Origin: Ochrobactrum vermis
GTDB lineage: Bacteria; Pseudomonadota; Alphaproteobacteria; Rhizobiales; Rhizobiaceae
DNA length: 64,000 bases
Direction: 5' to 3'
Assembly (NCBI RefSeq): GCF_002975205.1
Contig: NZ_PCOC01000002.1
Location: forward strand, 1,379,001 to 1,443,000
The notes beneath the pieces are model-generated. The model worked only from the letters and a program-made list of their open reading frames with translations, was not told where the DNA came from and made no database searches. This document shows positions 36,083 to 44,800 of this stretch, piece by piece; position 1 is the first letter of the stretch; each line of letters starts with the position of its first letter. A program made the position numbers and the translations under genes.

Positions 36083-36472
36083 ATGTCCGCCGGACAACTC
36101 ACAGAGAAGCATTTTTCCGATCTTTTCGACGCCTTCAACCGCCACGACATTGAGGCAATCATGGCCTTCTTTGCAGATGATTGCGTGTTCTACACCATCG
36201 GCGGCGAGGACGTTTACGGCACCCGTCTTGAAGGCAAGGATGCCATTGCCAAGGCTTTTTCCGGCGTCTGGGCCGCGATGCCCGATGTGAAATGGGACGG
36301 GCACAAGCACTTCGTGAGTGGCGACCGTGCCGTGTCCGAATGGACCTTCCTTGGAACCGATGCCAATGGCGCGCGCGTCGAGGCTGAAGGTTGCGATCTC
36401 TTCACACAGCGTGACGGCAAGATCGTCCGCAAACAGGCATTCCGCAAGAACCGGCCTTTGCTGAAGGCGTAA
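36083..36472 (+). CDS. tauX: SnoaL/NTF2-fold protein, probable small subunit of taurine dehydrogenase
   Basis: A 129-residue protein with the SnoaL-like fold: FDAFNRHDIEAIMAFFADDC at the N-terminus and AVSEWTFLGTDANGARVEAEG in the middle, ending CDLFTQRDGKIVRKQAF. It lies between tauC and the flavoprotein gene, the position of tauX in other alphaproteobacterial taurine operons, where a small NTF2-like subunit accompanies TauY. The name rests on context and size; the enzymatic role of the small subunit is not well established. Confidence 0.78.
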   Translation: MSAGQLTEKHFSDLFDAFNRHDIEAIMAFFADDCVFYTIGGEDVYGTRLEGKDAIAKAFSGVWAAMPDVKWDGHKHFVSGDRAVSEWTFLGTDANGARVEAEGCDLFTQRDGKIVRKQAFRKNRPLLKA

Positions 36473-36511
36473 GCCCCAACAATGTCCGTCGGTGATTTGG
36501 AGGACCGACAT

Positions 36512-37912
36512 ATGGATACCCACACACTCAACAGTTTCTCCGCCACCCAGCCGTTCGATCCCGCCTATGATCCGGTGGTTTCGAAGTCGCCTGGACAAGG
36601 CCGCGACTATGCGCCGACCTACTGGATCGGCACTGCCGGACCGGCGCCGGAGGATGACGGCCCTATTCGCGGAGACGTTGATGCCGATGTCGTCATCGTC
36701 GGCTCAGGTTATACGGGCCTCTCGGCAGCAATCCATCTCGCCCGGGATCACGGCGTAAAGGCCATGGTACTGGAAGCGAATGGCGTTGCATGGGGATGCA
36801 GTACGCGCAATGGCGGTCAGGCGCAGATTTCAGCCGGGCGGCTCAAGCGTTCGCAATGGATCGAGCGTTGGGGCGTCGATGTCGCCCGGCAACTGCACAA
36901 GGAAATTGCCGAAGGTTTCGACCTCTTTCGCGCGCTCATTGCCGAACCGGAAATAGATTGCGATCCGCAGGATGGCGGTCATCTTTACATCGCTCACCGC
37001 GACAAGGTCCTTCCATCGCTGGAGAAGGAGTCCCGTCTGCTGAATGATGTGTTCGGCTATCGGACGCGCATGGTCGGCCGCGAAGAGATTCACCGCGATT
37101 TCATCCGCGATCAGGAAGCTCGCGGGGCGATGTACGAGCCGGACGGTATTGGCATACACGCCGCAAAACTCGCCTTCGGCTATCTCCGGCTTGCCCGCAA
37201 GCTGGGTGCAAAGGTGCATACCGCAAGTCCGGTCCTCAGCTGCCGGAAGAACGGCAACGTTTTTCATCTCAACACGCCGAACGGTACAGTTAAGGCGCGA
37301 CAGGTATGTTTTGCGACAGCGGGATACACCTCGCCCGGCCTTCATCCGCTGACGCGATATAGGTTGATGCCGGTGCTGTCGAATTCCATCGTGACGCGAC
37401 CGCTGACGCCCGATGAGATAGAAGCTTGCGGCCCAAAGACCGGCATTCCGCTGACCGATACGCGCACGCTTCGCCACTACTATCGTTTTCTGCCGGACGG
37501 GCGAATGCAGATCGGCAGCCGCAGCGCCATTACGGGAGCTGATGCACCAAACCGGAAATATTACGATCTGCTGCTTTCTGGGCTTTACCGGAAGTTCCCG
37601 GCGCTGACCGGTATCCAGATCGATTATTCCTGGTGGGGATGGGTCGATGTCAGCCATGACATGATGCCCCGCATCTATCGTCCTGATCCGGCGCAGGAAA
37701 TCTATTATGCCATGGGCTACGGCGGCAACGGCGTGATGTATTCCGCACAGGCCGGACGCCGTGTCGCCCAATTGATGACCGGCCACGGACAGGGACTGGA
37801 CCTGCCGATCTTCACCTCCGAACTGCCGAGCTACGGCATGCTTACGCCATTTAGGCGCATGGGCCAGCGCGCGATGTATCGCTGGTATGCGCTGAAAGAC
37901 GAAGTTCTCTGA
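36512..37912 (+). CDS. tauY: FAD-dependent oxidoreductase, probable large subunit of taurine dehydrogenase
   Basis: A 466-residue flavoprotein of the DAO/DadA type. The FAD-binding motif is DADVVIVGSGYTGLSAAIHL (about 58-77); GWVDVSHDMMPRIYRP and YAMGYGGNGVMYSAQAGRRV close the FAD fold. ATG with GGAGGA at good spacing; an upstream in-frame ATG at 36482 is less likely. With TauX it is predicted to oxidise taurine to sulfoacetaldehyde and ammonia, feeding Xsc, the next gene 22 bases downstream. No taurine:pyruvate aminotransferase gene is present, consistent with the dehydrogenase route. Confidence 0.85.
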   Translation: MDTHTLNSFSATQPFDPAYDPVVSKSPGQGRDYAPTYWIGTAGPAPEDDGPIRGDVDADVVIVGSGYTGLSAAIHLARDHGVKAMVLEANGVAWGCSTRNGGQAQISAGRLKRSQWIERWGVDVARQLHKEIAEGFDLFRALIAEPEIDCDPQDGGHLYIAHRDKVLPSLEKESRLLNDVFGYRTRMVGREEIHRDFIRDQEARGAMYEPDGIGIHAAKLAFGYLRLARKLGAKVHTASPVLSCRKNGNVFHLNTPNGTVKARQVCFATAGYTSPGLHPLTRYRLMPVLSNSIVTRPLTPDEIEACGPKTGIPLTDTRTLRHYYRFLPDGRMQIGSRSAITGADAPNRKYYDLLLSGLYRKFPALTGIQIDYSWWGWVDVSHDMMPRIYRPDPAQEIYYAMGYGGNGVMYSAQAGRRVAQLMTGHGQGLDLPIFTSELPSYGMLTPFRRMGQRAMYRWYALKDEVL

Positions 37913-37934
37913 ATTGCAAGGAAAGGTACTCGCC

Positions 37935-39710
37935 ATGAAAATGACGACGGAAGAAGCGTTTGTTAAGGTTCTGCAGATGCATGGGATAGAGCATGCATTC
38001 GGGATCATCGGTTCGGCGATGATGCCGGTCTCGGATCTGTTTCCGAAGGCAGGCATTACGTTTTGGGATTGCGCGCATGAGACCAATGCGGCGCTGATCT
38101 GCGATGGCTATACGCGGGTGACCGGCAAGATGGGCATGGCGATTGCCCAGAACGGTCCGGGCGTGACCGGCTTCGTCACCGCCATCAAGACGGCCTACTG
38201 GAACCACACGCCGATGCTGCTGGTCACGCCGCAGGCTGCCAACAAGACCATTGGCCAGGGCGGGTTCCAGGAAGTGGAACAGATGGCGCTGTTCGAGGAT
38301 ATGGTCTGCTATCAGGAAGAAGTGCGTGATGCGACCCGCATTCCCGAAGTGCTGAACCGGGTGATCGAGAAGGCTTGGCGCGGTTGCGCACCGGCGCAGA
38401 TCAATGTTCCGCGCGATTTCTGGACGCAGGTCATCGATGTAGATCTGCCGCAGATCGTGCGACTGGAACGCCCCAGCGGCGGGCGTGATGCCATTGCCGA
38501 GGCTGCAAAGCTTCTGACGGAAGCAAAGTTCCCGGTTATCCTCAACGGTGCCGGCGTCGTCATCGGCGACGCGATATCGGAATCCATCGCGCTTGCCGAA
38601 AGGCTCGATGCGCCGGTCTGCTGCGGCTACCAGCACAATGATGCCTTTCCCGGCACCCATCCGCTTGCCGCAGGTCCGCTCGGCTATAATGGCTCCAAGG
38701 CCGCGATGGAACTGATCGCCAAAGCCGATGTGGTTCTGGCGCTCGGCACCCGCCTCAATCCGTTCTCGACGCTGCCCGGCTATGGCATCGACTACTGGCC
38801 GAAGGACGCCAAGATCATCCAGATCGACATCAATCCGGATCGCATCGGCCTCACCAAGAAGATCACGGTCGGCATTTGCGGCGATGCCAAGCAGGTCGCG
38901 CAGCAGATCCTCGACCAGTTGGGCGCCAATGCGGGCAATGCCGGTCGCGACGAGCGCAAGCAGCTCATCCATCAGCGCAAATCCGCCTGGCTGCAGCAGC
39001 TTTCCTCGATGGATCACGAGGATGACGATCCGGGCACACATTGGAATGCCGGTGCACGCGAGCGCGAGAAGGAGCGCATGTCGCCGCGACAGGCATGGCG
39101 CGCCATTCAGGCCGGTATGCCGAAGAACGCCATCATGTCCACCGACATCGGCAATAACTGCGCCATCGGCAACGCCTATCCAAGCTTCGAGCATGGGCGC
39201 AAATATCTGGCGCCCGGCATGTTCGGTCCCTGCGGTTACGGCTTCCCGTCCATCGTCGGCGCCAAGATCGGCCAGCCCGACACGCCGGTGGTCGGCTTTG
39301 CCGGCGACGGGGCGTTCGGCATCTCCATGAACGAGATGACCTCCATCGGCCGCAAGGGCTGGCCTGCGATCACCATGGTCATCTTCCGCAACTATCAGTG
39401 GGGTGCCGAAAAGCGCAACACGACGCTGTGGTACGACAACAACTTCGTTGGAACCGAGCTCAACCCCAATCTGAGCTACGCCAAGGTGGCGGATGGCTGC
39501 GGTCTCAAGGGCGTGACCGTCGATAGCCAGCAGGCGCTCACCGAGGCCTTGCAGACGGCAATCGACGATCAGGCCAAGGGCGTGACCACCTTCATCGAGG
39601 TGGTACTCAATCAGGAGCTGGGCGAACCTTTCCGCCGCGATGCGATGAAGAAACCTGTCACCGTGGCCGGCATCGACAAGGCTGATATGCGCCAGCAAAT
39701 GCCTGTCTGA
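37935..39710 (+). CDS. xsc: Sulfoacetaldehyde acetyltransferase
   Basis: A 591-residue thiamine-diphosphate enzyme. The N-terminal domain has catalytic-type Glu49 (CAHETNAALICDGYTR), and the C-terminal domain has the ThDP/Mg motif GFAGDGAFGISMNEM...IFRN. Xsc converts sulfoacetaldehyde plus phosphate to acetyl phosphate and sulfite. ATG with AAGGAAAGG upstream; an ATG in the same frame 21 bases earlier is less likely. Codon choice is more GC-biased (GGC, ATC, CTG) than in many neighbours, suggesting high expression. A dispersed repeat and a GC hairpin follow before pta. Confidence 0.95.
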   Translation: MKMTTEEAFVKVLQMHGIEHAFGIIGSAMMPVSDLFPKAGITFWDCAHETNAALICDGYTRVTGKMGMAIAQNGPGVTGFVTAIKTAYWNHTPMLLVTPQAANKTIGQGGFQEVEQMALFEDMVCYQEEVRDATRIPEVLNRVIEKAWRGCAPAQINVPRDFWTQVIDVDLPQIVRLERPSGGRDAIAEAAKLLTEAKFPVILNGAGVVIGDAISESIALAERLDAPVCCGYQHNDAFPGTHPLAAGPLGYNGSKAAMELIAKADVVLALGTRLNPFSTLPGYGIDYWPKDAKIIQIDINPDRIGLTKKITVGICGDAKQVAQQILDQLGANAGNAGRDERKQLIHQRKSAWLQQLSSMDHEDDDPGTHWNAGAREREKERMSPRQAWRAIQAGMPKNAIMSTDIGNNCAIGNAYPSFEHGRKYLAPGMFGPCGYGFPSIVGAKIGQPDTPVVGFAGDGAFGISMNEMTSIGRKGWPAITMVIFRNYQWGAEKRNTTLWYDNNFVGTELNPNLSYAKVADGCGLKGVTVDSQQALTEALQTAIDDQAKGVTTFIEVVLNQELGEPFRRDAMKKPVTVAGIDKADMRQQMPV

Positions 39711-39722
39711 ACCAGTCCCGTC

Positions 39723-39826
39723 AGAGCATTTCCTGTTTTGATTGTGTCATTGGAAATGCTCTATCCGTTTGTTTTTACGCATGTCTTTATCCCGAAACCG
39801 GTTCCCACTTTCGGGAGACATGCTGT
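39723..39826. repeat. Dispersed palindromic repeat, Bru-RS/RIME-like, copy C (inverted)
   Basis: The reverse complement of this 104-bp segment is almost identical to copy A at 11750-11854: shared runs include CATGTCTCCCGAAAGTGGGA, ACCGGTTTCGGGATAAAGAC and ATGCGTAAAAACAAAC. It lies between xsc and pta within one operon. Confidence 0.82.
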
Positions 39827-39834
39827 AATGATCA

Positions 39835-39862
39835 GGCCGGGAGGGCTTTCATCCTCCCGGCC
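39835..39862 (+). terminator. GC-rich hairpin between xsc and pta
   Basis: GGCCGGGAGG (39835-39844) pairs with CCTCCCGGCC (39853-39862) over ten base pairs; only ATT follows, so it may be a weak terminator or an mRNA-stability stem. Confidence 0.55.
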
Positions 39863-39883
39863 ATTCCAGAGAAACATACATCC

Positions 39884-40861
39884 ATGCTGCCGTTGGAAAA
39901 GATTTTTGAGAAAGCGCGTTCAAAGCCACGTCACATCGTGCTGGCCGAGGGCGAGGACCCGCGTATCATCGATGCGGCGCTGCGGGCCGAACAAGAAGCC
40001 ATTGCCCGCATCACGCTGCTGGGGTCGCAAAGCATCATCGGCGGACAGATCGACGGTTCAAAGATCGCGATCATCGATCCCAAAACATCGGACAGAAGCG
40101 CGGATTATGCGCAAAAACTTTACCGGCTGCGTCAGGCCAAGGGCATGACCGAAGAACAGGCCGCGGCAATGGTAAAGACGCCGCTCGGCTTTGCCGCCAT
40201 GATGGTGCGGGAAGGCGATGCGGACGGAACGGTCGCCGGTGCGGTTGCGACGACAGCCGATGTGGTGCGTCATGCCCTGCAGATCATCGGCAAGGCCGAA
40301 GGCGCTTCCCTCGTCTCGAGCTTCTTCCTGATGCTGCTGTGCCAGTCGCACCATCAAAAGAAAGGCGCTTTCGTCTTTGCCGATTGTGGCCTCGTGGTGG
40401 AACCGGATTCCGCCCAGCTTGCCGATATCGCCATCCAGTCGGCAGATTCATACCGCCAGCTGACCGAAAAGGACGCAGCCGTTGCCATGCTGTCCTTCTC
40501 CACCGGCGGCAGCGCCGCGCATGAACGCGTGTCGAAGGTCGTTCAGGCAACCCGCACGGTGCGCGACCGCAAACCCGATCTGTGCATCGACGGTGAACTG
40601 CAGTTCGACACCGCTTTCGTGGAGGCAATCAGCCATGCCAAATCACCGGATTCACCGCTGAAGGGCAACGCCAATGTCTTCGTCTTCCCCAATCTGGAAG
40701 CTGCCAATATCGGCTACAAGATTGCCCAGCGCATCGGGGGAGCACAGGCCATCGGCCCCGTGCTCCAGGGCCTCGCCAAACCCGCAAACGACCTCTCACG
40801 CGGCTGCTCCGCCGACGATGTCCTCCACATGATCGCTATTACAGGCAATCAGGCAATGTGA
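39884..40861 (+). CDS. pta: Phosphate acetyltransferase
   Basis: A 325-residue Pta of the short type (PTA_PTB domain only), with HIVLAEGEDPRIIDAALRAE at the start and GNANVFVFPNLEAANIGYKI near the end. It converts the acetyl phosphate made by Xsc to acetyl-CoA. Its position after xsc is the normal arrangement in taurine-dissimilating alphaproteobacteria. The ATG lies 22 bases after the xsc-pta hairpin and has only a weak ribosome-binding site. Confidence 0.93.
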   Translation: MLPLEKIFEKARSKPRHIVLAEGEDPRIIDAALRAEQEAIARITLLGSQSIIGGQIDGSKIAIIDPKTSDRSADYAQKLYRLRQAKGMTEEQAAAMVKTPLGFAAMMVREGDADGTVAGAVATTADVVRHALQIIGKAEGASLVSSFFLMLLCQSHHQKKGAFVFADCGLVVEPDSAQLADIAIQSADSYRQLTEKDAAVAMLSFSTGGSAAHERVSKVVQATRTVRDRKPDLCIDGELQFDTAFVEAISHAKSPDSPLKGNANVFVFPNLEAANIGYKIAQRIGGAQAIGPVLQGLAKPANDLSRGCSADDVLHMIAITGNQAM

Positions 40862-40892
40862 GGGACATCGAGTTGTTATTCGCGCACCGCTG

Positions 40893-42548
40893 CTAAGGCA
40901 TCAAGAAGCGAGCGACGATGCCATAGAGAAATTGTGGCAGCACCGTAAAGGCATAGGGCGCATAGACCCGTTCCAGCCGCTGATGATACTCGCGCCCCCA
41001 CGGGCCGATGTTCACGACCGGATAGGAAAGCGCTTTCGGATGAGCGTGGTCGATAAACTGAGCCGCCGGTGTATTGGCTGCGATCACTTCACTATCTGTC
41101 GCGTCCGGGATGTGACCGAAGAAGCTCATATCCGAAATACCGGCAAAGATTTCCCGATATCGGATCGTTGTATCGAACTGACGTTCCGCATCCACGCGCG
41201 CCGTTTCCAAAGCTTCTGCGAAACGCTGTTCTTCTGCCGTTTCGCTGCCCATACGAACATGCGGATAGACCAGACTTCCAAAGCCTATAATGACCGTCGG
41301 GCCAGTAATGCGGGCCTCGGCAACCATACAGTTGACAAGTTCCCGCGTCATGAGAAGCGGGTTGTCGCTGCTTGAAAGCTCAGCCTCCAGCGCAGCTATC
41401 CGTTCCAACGCCGCATCGCCACCGATACGGCGTACCTCTTCGCGCAGCTCAGCCGTGGTAAGAATTCGCGCTTTGTGATTTATGTCGGCTTCACTGCCGG
41501 CAAGCTTTGCAAACCGTTCCGCTTCGACATTGAAGTGAGTGATCGCGCGATCCAGCGCCTCACCGACAACCGCCTTGAACCGCTGGAACAAAGCGTCGGG
41601 CGAAACGGAATGGGTCAGCCAGTTGAAGGCGATCCATGTTCGTTCCGGCGTGGTCACTTCATAACCACCTCGGAAATCCCGCGCTTCAAGACAGATCGGA
41701 GGCGGCGAAACTTCGCCGTCTGCCGTGTCGCAGAGGGTTGCGTTGGCTTCCACCGCGCGCATGATTTCGGACGCGATGAGGTGCGCGCTGACGCCTTCGA
41801 ACGGATAGCTCGCATGCGAGGGCTGCCCAACGACGAAAGCAAAGGGAAGCTGCTTTCCGATGGTGCCACGATAGATGGCACGGCCTTCCGCGCCGTCGCC
41901 CTGATCGCTTGTTGCGTCCAGATTGATACCGGCAACGATATCGAGGCCCCAGCGTTCGGCAAGCTCTGGCAAGGCGTCGCGCAGGCTGCGCATTCCCCGC
42001 GAACCGCGCTCTTCGTCAGGGGTCGCGAACAGGATCAGATTGCCTTCGCGATCTGGCTGTTGCGAGAAATATTCCAGTGTTGCGATACCTGCTGCAACGC
42101 CGCTCTTCATGTCGAGCATGCCACGTCCGGGGATGTAGTTCCCGCTCTGGAAGTCAGCGAGCGCCTTTTCCTCGTTCGGCGCAAGCGGGCGGCTCGTAAG
42201 ATCTGCCAGAAGTGCTTCCAGCAAGGCGTCCGGTTCGAAGGCCAGATGCTTCAAATCGCGATAATTGCCCGTTTCCACCACGTCGAAATGTCCGGCCAGC
42301 GCCAGGGTTCGCCGCCCTGTACCGCGAACGACCGCAATGACATTCTTGGTCATCGGCGAACCGTGGCTGTCGATGACGGCAATGTCGTCAGGATTCTTCT
42401 GGAAATAGGGAAGCTCGCGCAAAAGCTCGGCAAGCTTCGGACCGAACGATGCCTCGTCGGGGGTTCCGGTCTCGCTCGGCCATCGTACCATGCGATAGGA
42501 GAGTTCTCGCACCCGTTCCGTCGGGTTCCATTCATTTGGGGATGCCAC
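40893..42548 (-). CDS. M20 family peptidase, RocB-like
   Basis: A 551-residue protein of the arginine-utilisation RocB group of M20/M28 peptidases. LALAGHFDVVETGNY (metal His/Asp), RGMLDMKSGVAAGIATL and LFATPDEERGSRGM carry the dinuclear metal-site residues. RocB is named from the Bacillus arginine locus but its reaction is not established. Last gene after an amino-acid ABC importer, so it likely hydrolyses an imported peptide or acylated amino acid. No signal peptide: cytoplasmic. Confidence 0.85.
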   Translation of the reverse strand: MASPNEWNPTERVRELSYRMVRWPSETGTPDEASFGPKLAELLRELPYFQKNPDDIAVIDSHGSPMTKNVIAVVRGTGRRTLALAGHFDVVETGNYRDLKHLAFEPDALLEALLADLTSRPLAPNEEKALADFQSGNYIPGRGMLDMKSGVAAGIATLEYFSQQPDREGNLILFATPDEERGSRGMRSLRDALPELAERWGLDIVAGINLDATSDQGDGAEGRAIYRGTIGKQLPFAFVVGQPSHASYPFEGVSAHLIASEIMRAVEANATLCDTADGEVSPPPICLEARDFRGGYEVTTPERTWIAFNWLTHSVSPDALFQRFKAVVGEALDRAITHFNVEAERFAKLAGSEADINHKARILTTAELREEVRRIGGDAALERIAALEAELSSSDNPLLMTRELVNCMVAEARITGPTVIIGFGSLVYPHVRMGSETAEEQRFAEALETARVDAERQFDTTIRYREIFAGISDMSFFGHIPDATDSEVIAANTPAAQFIDHAHPKALSYPVVNIGPWGREYHQRLERVYAPYAFTVLPQFLYGIVARFLMP

Positions 42549-42631
42549 GGTCTTTCCTCGCTTAATAGTTCCCCGTCTCCGTGCCTTGGTGAAGGCACAG
42601 ACGGGTTCTCAAATCTGGTTTAAACGTCGAC

Positions 42632-43396
42632 TTACTGGTTGAGATGTTTTTTGAGGAACGCTCTCGTTCGTTCATTCTCCGGATTGGTGAAGATCACGTC
42701 CGGCTTGCCTTCCTCGACCACAACGCCCTTGTCCATGAAGAGTACCTTGTCGGAGACTTCGGCAGCAAAGCCCATTTCGTGGGTCACAATCAGCATGGTC
42801 ATGTGTTCCTGTGCAAGCTGCTTCATGACCTGGTTCACCTCCTCAACCAATTCCGGATCGAGCGCAGAGGTCGCTTCGTCGAACAGCATGACTTTCGGCT
42901 GCATGGCAAGCGCACGAGCGATGGCCACGCGCTGCTTTTGTCCGCCAGACAGACGCGACGGATACATGGCAGCCTTGTCTGCAAGGCCAACCTTCTTCAA
43001 TAGCGAAACGGCCAGCTCCTGTGCTTCATGCTTGCTCTTGCCCTTCAGCTTGATCGGACCGAGCGTGATGTTTTCCATGACATTGAGATGCGGAAACAGA
43101 TTGAAGTGTTGGAAAACCATGCCCATCTGCTGGCGCACCGCATTGATGTGCCGCTCGAAAGCACGCCCGCTCAGAGACTGGTTGACCTGAACGCCGTCCA
43201 GCAGGATCTGGCCCGAATTGACCGTTTCCAGATGGTTGATAGAGCGTAGCAAAGTACTTTTACCGGAACCGGACGGACCGATGATCGCTATGATCTGGCC
43301 GCGTTCGACAGACAGGTCGATCCCTTTGAGGACTTCGAGTGCGCCATAGGACTTGTGGACGTCTCGCACTTCCACCATGGGTTTACTGTTGCTCAT
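42632..43396 (-). CDS. Amino-acid ABC transporter ATP-binding protein (GlnQ type)
   Basis: A 254-residue ATPase: Walker [10 protein letters not shown], signature [16 protein letters not shown], Walker [14 protein letters not shown] and [13 protein letters not shown]. Note Ala in place of the usual Pro in DEATSALD, which is common in this subfamily. The start overlaps the upstream permease stop by four bases. Confidence 0.93.
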   Translation of the reverse strand: MSNSKPMVEVRDVHKSYGALEVLKGIDLSVERGQIIAIIGPSGSGKSTLLRSINHLETVNSGQILLDGVQVNQSLSGRAFERHINAVRQQMGMVFQHFNLFPHLNVMENITLGPIKLKGKSKHEAQELAVSLLKKVGLADKAAMYPSRLSGGQKQRVAIARALAMQPKVMLFDEATSALDPELVEEVNQVMKQLAQEHMTMLIVTHEMGFAAEVSDKVLFMDKGVVVEEGKPDVIFTNPENERTRAFLKKHLNQ

Positions 43397-44049
43397 CGGT
43401 AAGCCTCGACTTTCTTTTCCATCCAGTGCAATCCGGCTTCCAGGATGAGATTGAGTACGTAGAAGATCACTGCGGCAGTGATGTAGAATTCAAACGGGCT
43501 GTAGGTTTCGCTGATCGCCTGCTGCGATGCATGCACAAGCTCGGTAATGCCGATCACCGACACAAGTGCCGTATCCTTCAACAAGGCGATGAGGTTGTTA
43601 CCCACCTGCGGCAGTGCGTTGCGGACGGCCTGCGGCACGATGATGTAGCGCAGTGTCTGGCCACTGCCGAAGCCAAGAGAGCGAGCGCCTTCGTTCTGCC
43701 CCGGATCGACAGTCTGGATCGCAGTGCGGAAGATATCAGAATTATAGACCGCAAAATGCAAGCCAAGGCCGATGATACCTGTCCACACGGCCGGGATGTT
43801 GATGCCAATTTGCGAGAGACCGTAATAGAGCAGGAACAGTTGCAGAAGCAGTGGCGTCCCCATGAAAAGCCAGATGAAAAAGCGAACAGGATAGCGCACC
43901 AGCCCGTTGCCATAGAGCACGAGCAGGGCGAATGCGATGCCGCCGAAGAAGCTGACGATAGATGAAGACACCGCGATGATAAGCGTCCACCAGACGCCAG
44001 TCATCAGAAGTTCGGTATAGGGCGGGACAATGGAAAAATCGAGTTGCAT
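43393..44049 (-). CDS. Amino-acid ABC transporter permease
   Basis: A 218-residue permease with [20 protein letters not shown] and the EAA loop [20 protein letters not shown] followed by [13 protein letters not shown]. It lies 11 bases after the second permease gene; the two form the membrane heterodimer of a polar amino-acid importer. Confidence 0.92.
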   Translation of the reverse strand: MQLDFSIVPPYTELLMTGVWWTLIIAVSSSIVSFFGGIAFALLVLYGNGLVRYPVRFFIWLFMGTPLLLQLFLLYYGLSQIGINIPAVWTGIIGLGLHFAVYNSDIFRTAIQTVDPGQNEGARSLGFGSGQTLRYIIVPQAVRNALPQVGNNLIALLKDTALVSVIGITELVHASQQAISETYSPFEFYITAAVIFYVLNLILEAGLHWMEKKVEAYR

Positions 44050-44060
44050 GGGATCACCGC

Positions 44061-44708
44061 CTATTTGAGTGCGTAGCGGGCTTCGAGGAAATCGACGAAG
44101 CGTGCAACGATGTAGATGAGAACCATGTAGATGGCCGCGGCGATGCCGAAGATTTCAAACGGACGGTAGGTCGAGCCGATGAAGCGTTGGGCCGTGTAGG
44201 TCAGTTCGACCACAGAGATCGCTGAAACCAGAGCAGACCCCTTTATCAGCATGACGGTGTTGACGCCAAGCGAGCGGATCATCAGCCGTGCTGCCTGTGG
44301 TAGCACCACAAAGCGCATTGACTGTCCGCTACCGAAGCCGATGGAGCGGGCAGCCTCCCTCTGACCGGCATCGACCGTCAGAATGGCGCCCCGCATAGCT
44401 TCAGCGTAGTAAGCGCCGATATTCAGACCAAGACCGATAGCACCTGCTGCGAATGGTTCAAGATTGATGCCAATCTGCGGTCCACCGAAATAGAGAACAA
44501 AGAGCTGCAGCAGGCATGGCGTGCCGCGAAACACGCTGACATAAGCTGTTCCGATGAAACGCAGCGGCCAGAAGCGCGACAGCTTCGCGGCTGTGGCAAG
44601 CGCACCGACGCTCAAACCGATGAGAATGGCAAGCGCCGATATTTCGACGGTAACCAGGGCGGCTTCCAGGAAGTATGGAAAGACCTCCGCCATCAAAGAG
44701 AAATTCAT
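44061..44708 (-). CDS. Amino-acid ABC transporter permease
   Basis: A 215-residue permease. The ATG at 44706-44708 has AAGGGGAGATA upstream; a longer frame to 44750 is open but lacks a comparable site. VSVFRGTPCLLQLFVLYFGG and QREAARSIGFGSGQSMRFVV are the PAAT permease signatures. It follows the binding-protein gene after a strong intercistronic hairpin. Confidence 0.92.
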   Translation of the reverse strand: MNFSLMAEVFPYFLEAALVTVEISALAILIGLSVGALATAAKLSRFWPLRFIGTAYVSVFRGTPCLLQLFVLYFGGPQIGINLEPFAAGAIGLGLNIGAYYAEAMRGAILTVDAGQREAARSIGFGSGQSMRFVVLPQAARLMIRSLGVNTVMLIKGSALVSAISVVELTYTAQRFIGSTYRPFEIFGIAAAIYMVLIYIVARFVDFLEARYALK

Positions 44709-44751
44709 TATCTCCCCTTTCCTGTCTGGAAAACCAAGTCGGAAAGACATG

Positions 44752-44787
44752 TTGCCGGGACGTTTATTTTAGCAGCCGTCCCGGCAA
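44752..44787 (-). other. Intercistronic hairpin between binding-protein and permease genes
   Basis: TTGCCGGGACG (44752-44762) and CGTCCCGGCAA (44777-44787) form an 11-bp stem with a 14-base loop 14 bases after the binding-protein stop. Likely 3'-end protection or partial termination. Confidence 0.7.
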
Positions 44788-44800
44788 GGGTTTCATACGG

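Noticed and set aside
37851-39698. 615-codon open frame on the minus strand opposite xsc
   Set aside because: xsc on the plus strand is unmistakable; the reverse frame is open because of the strong codon bias of xsc.
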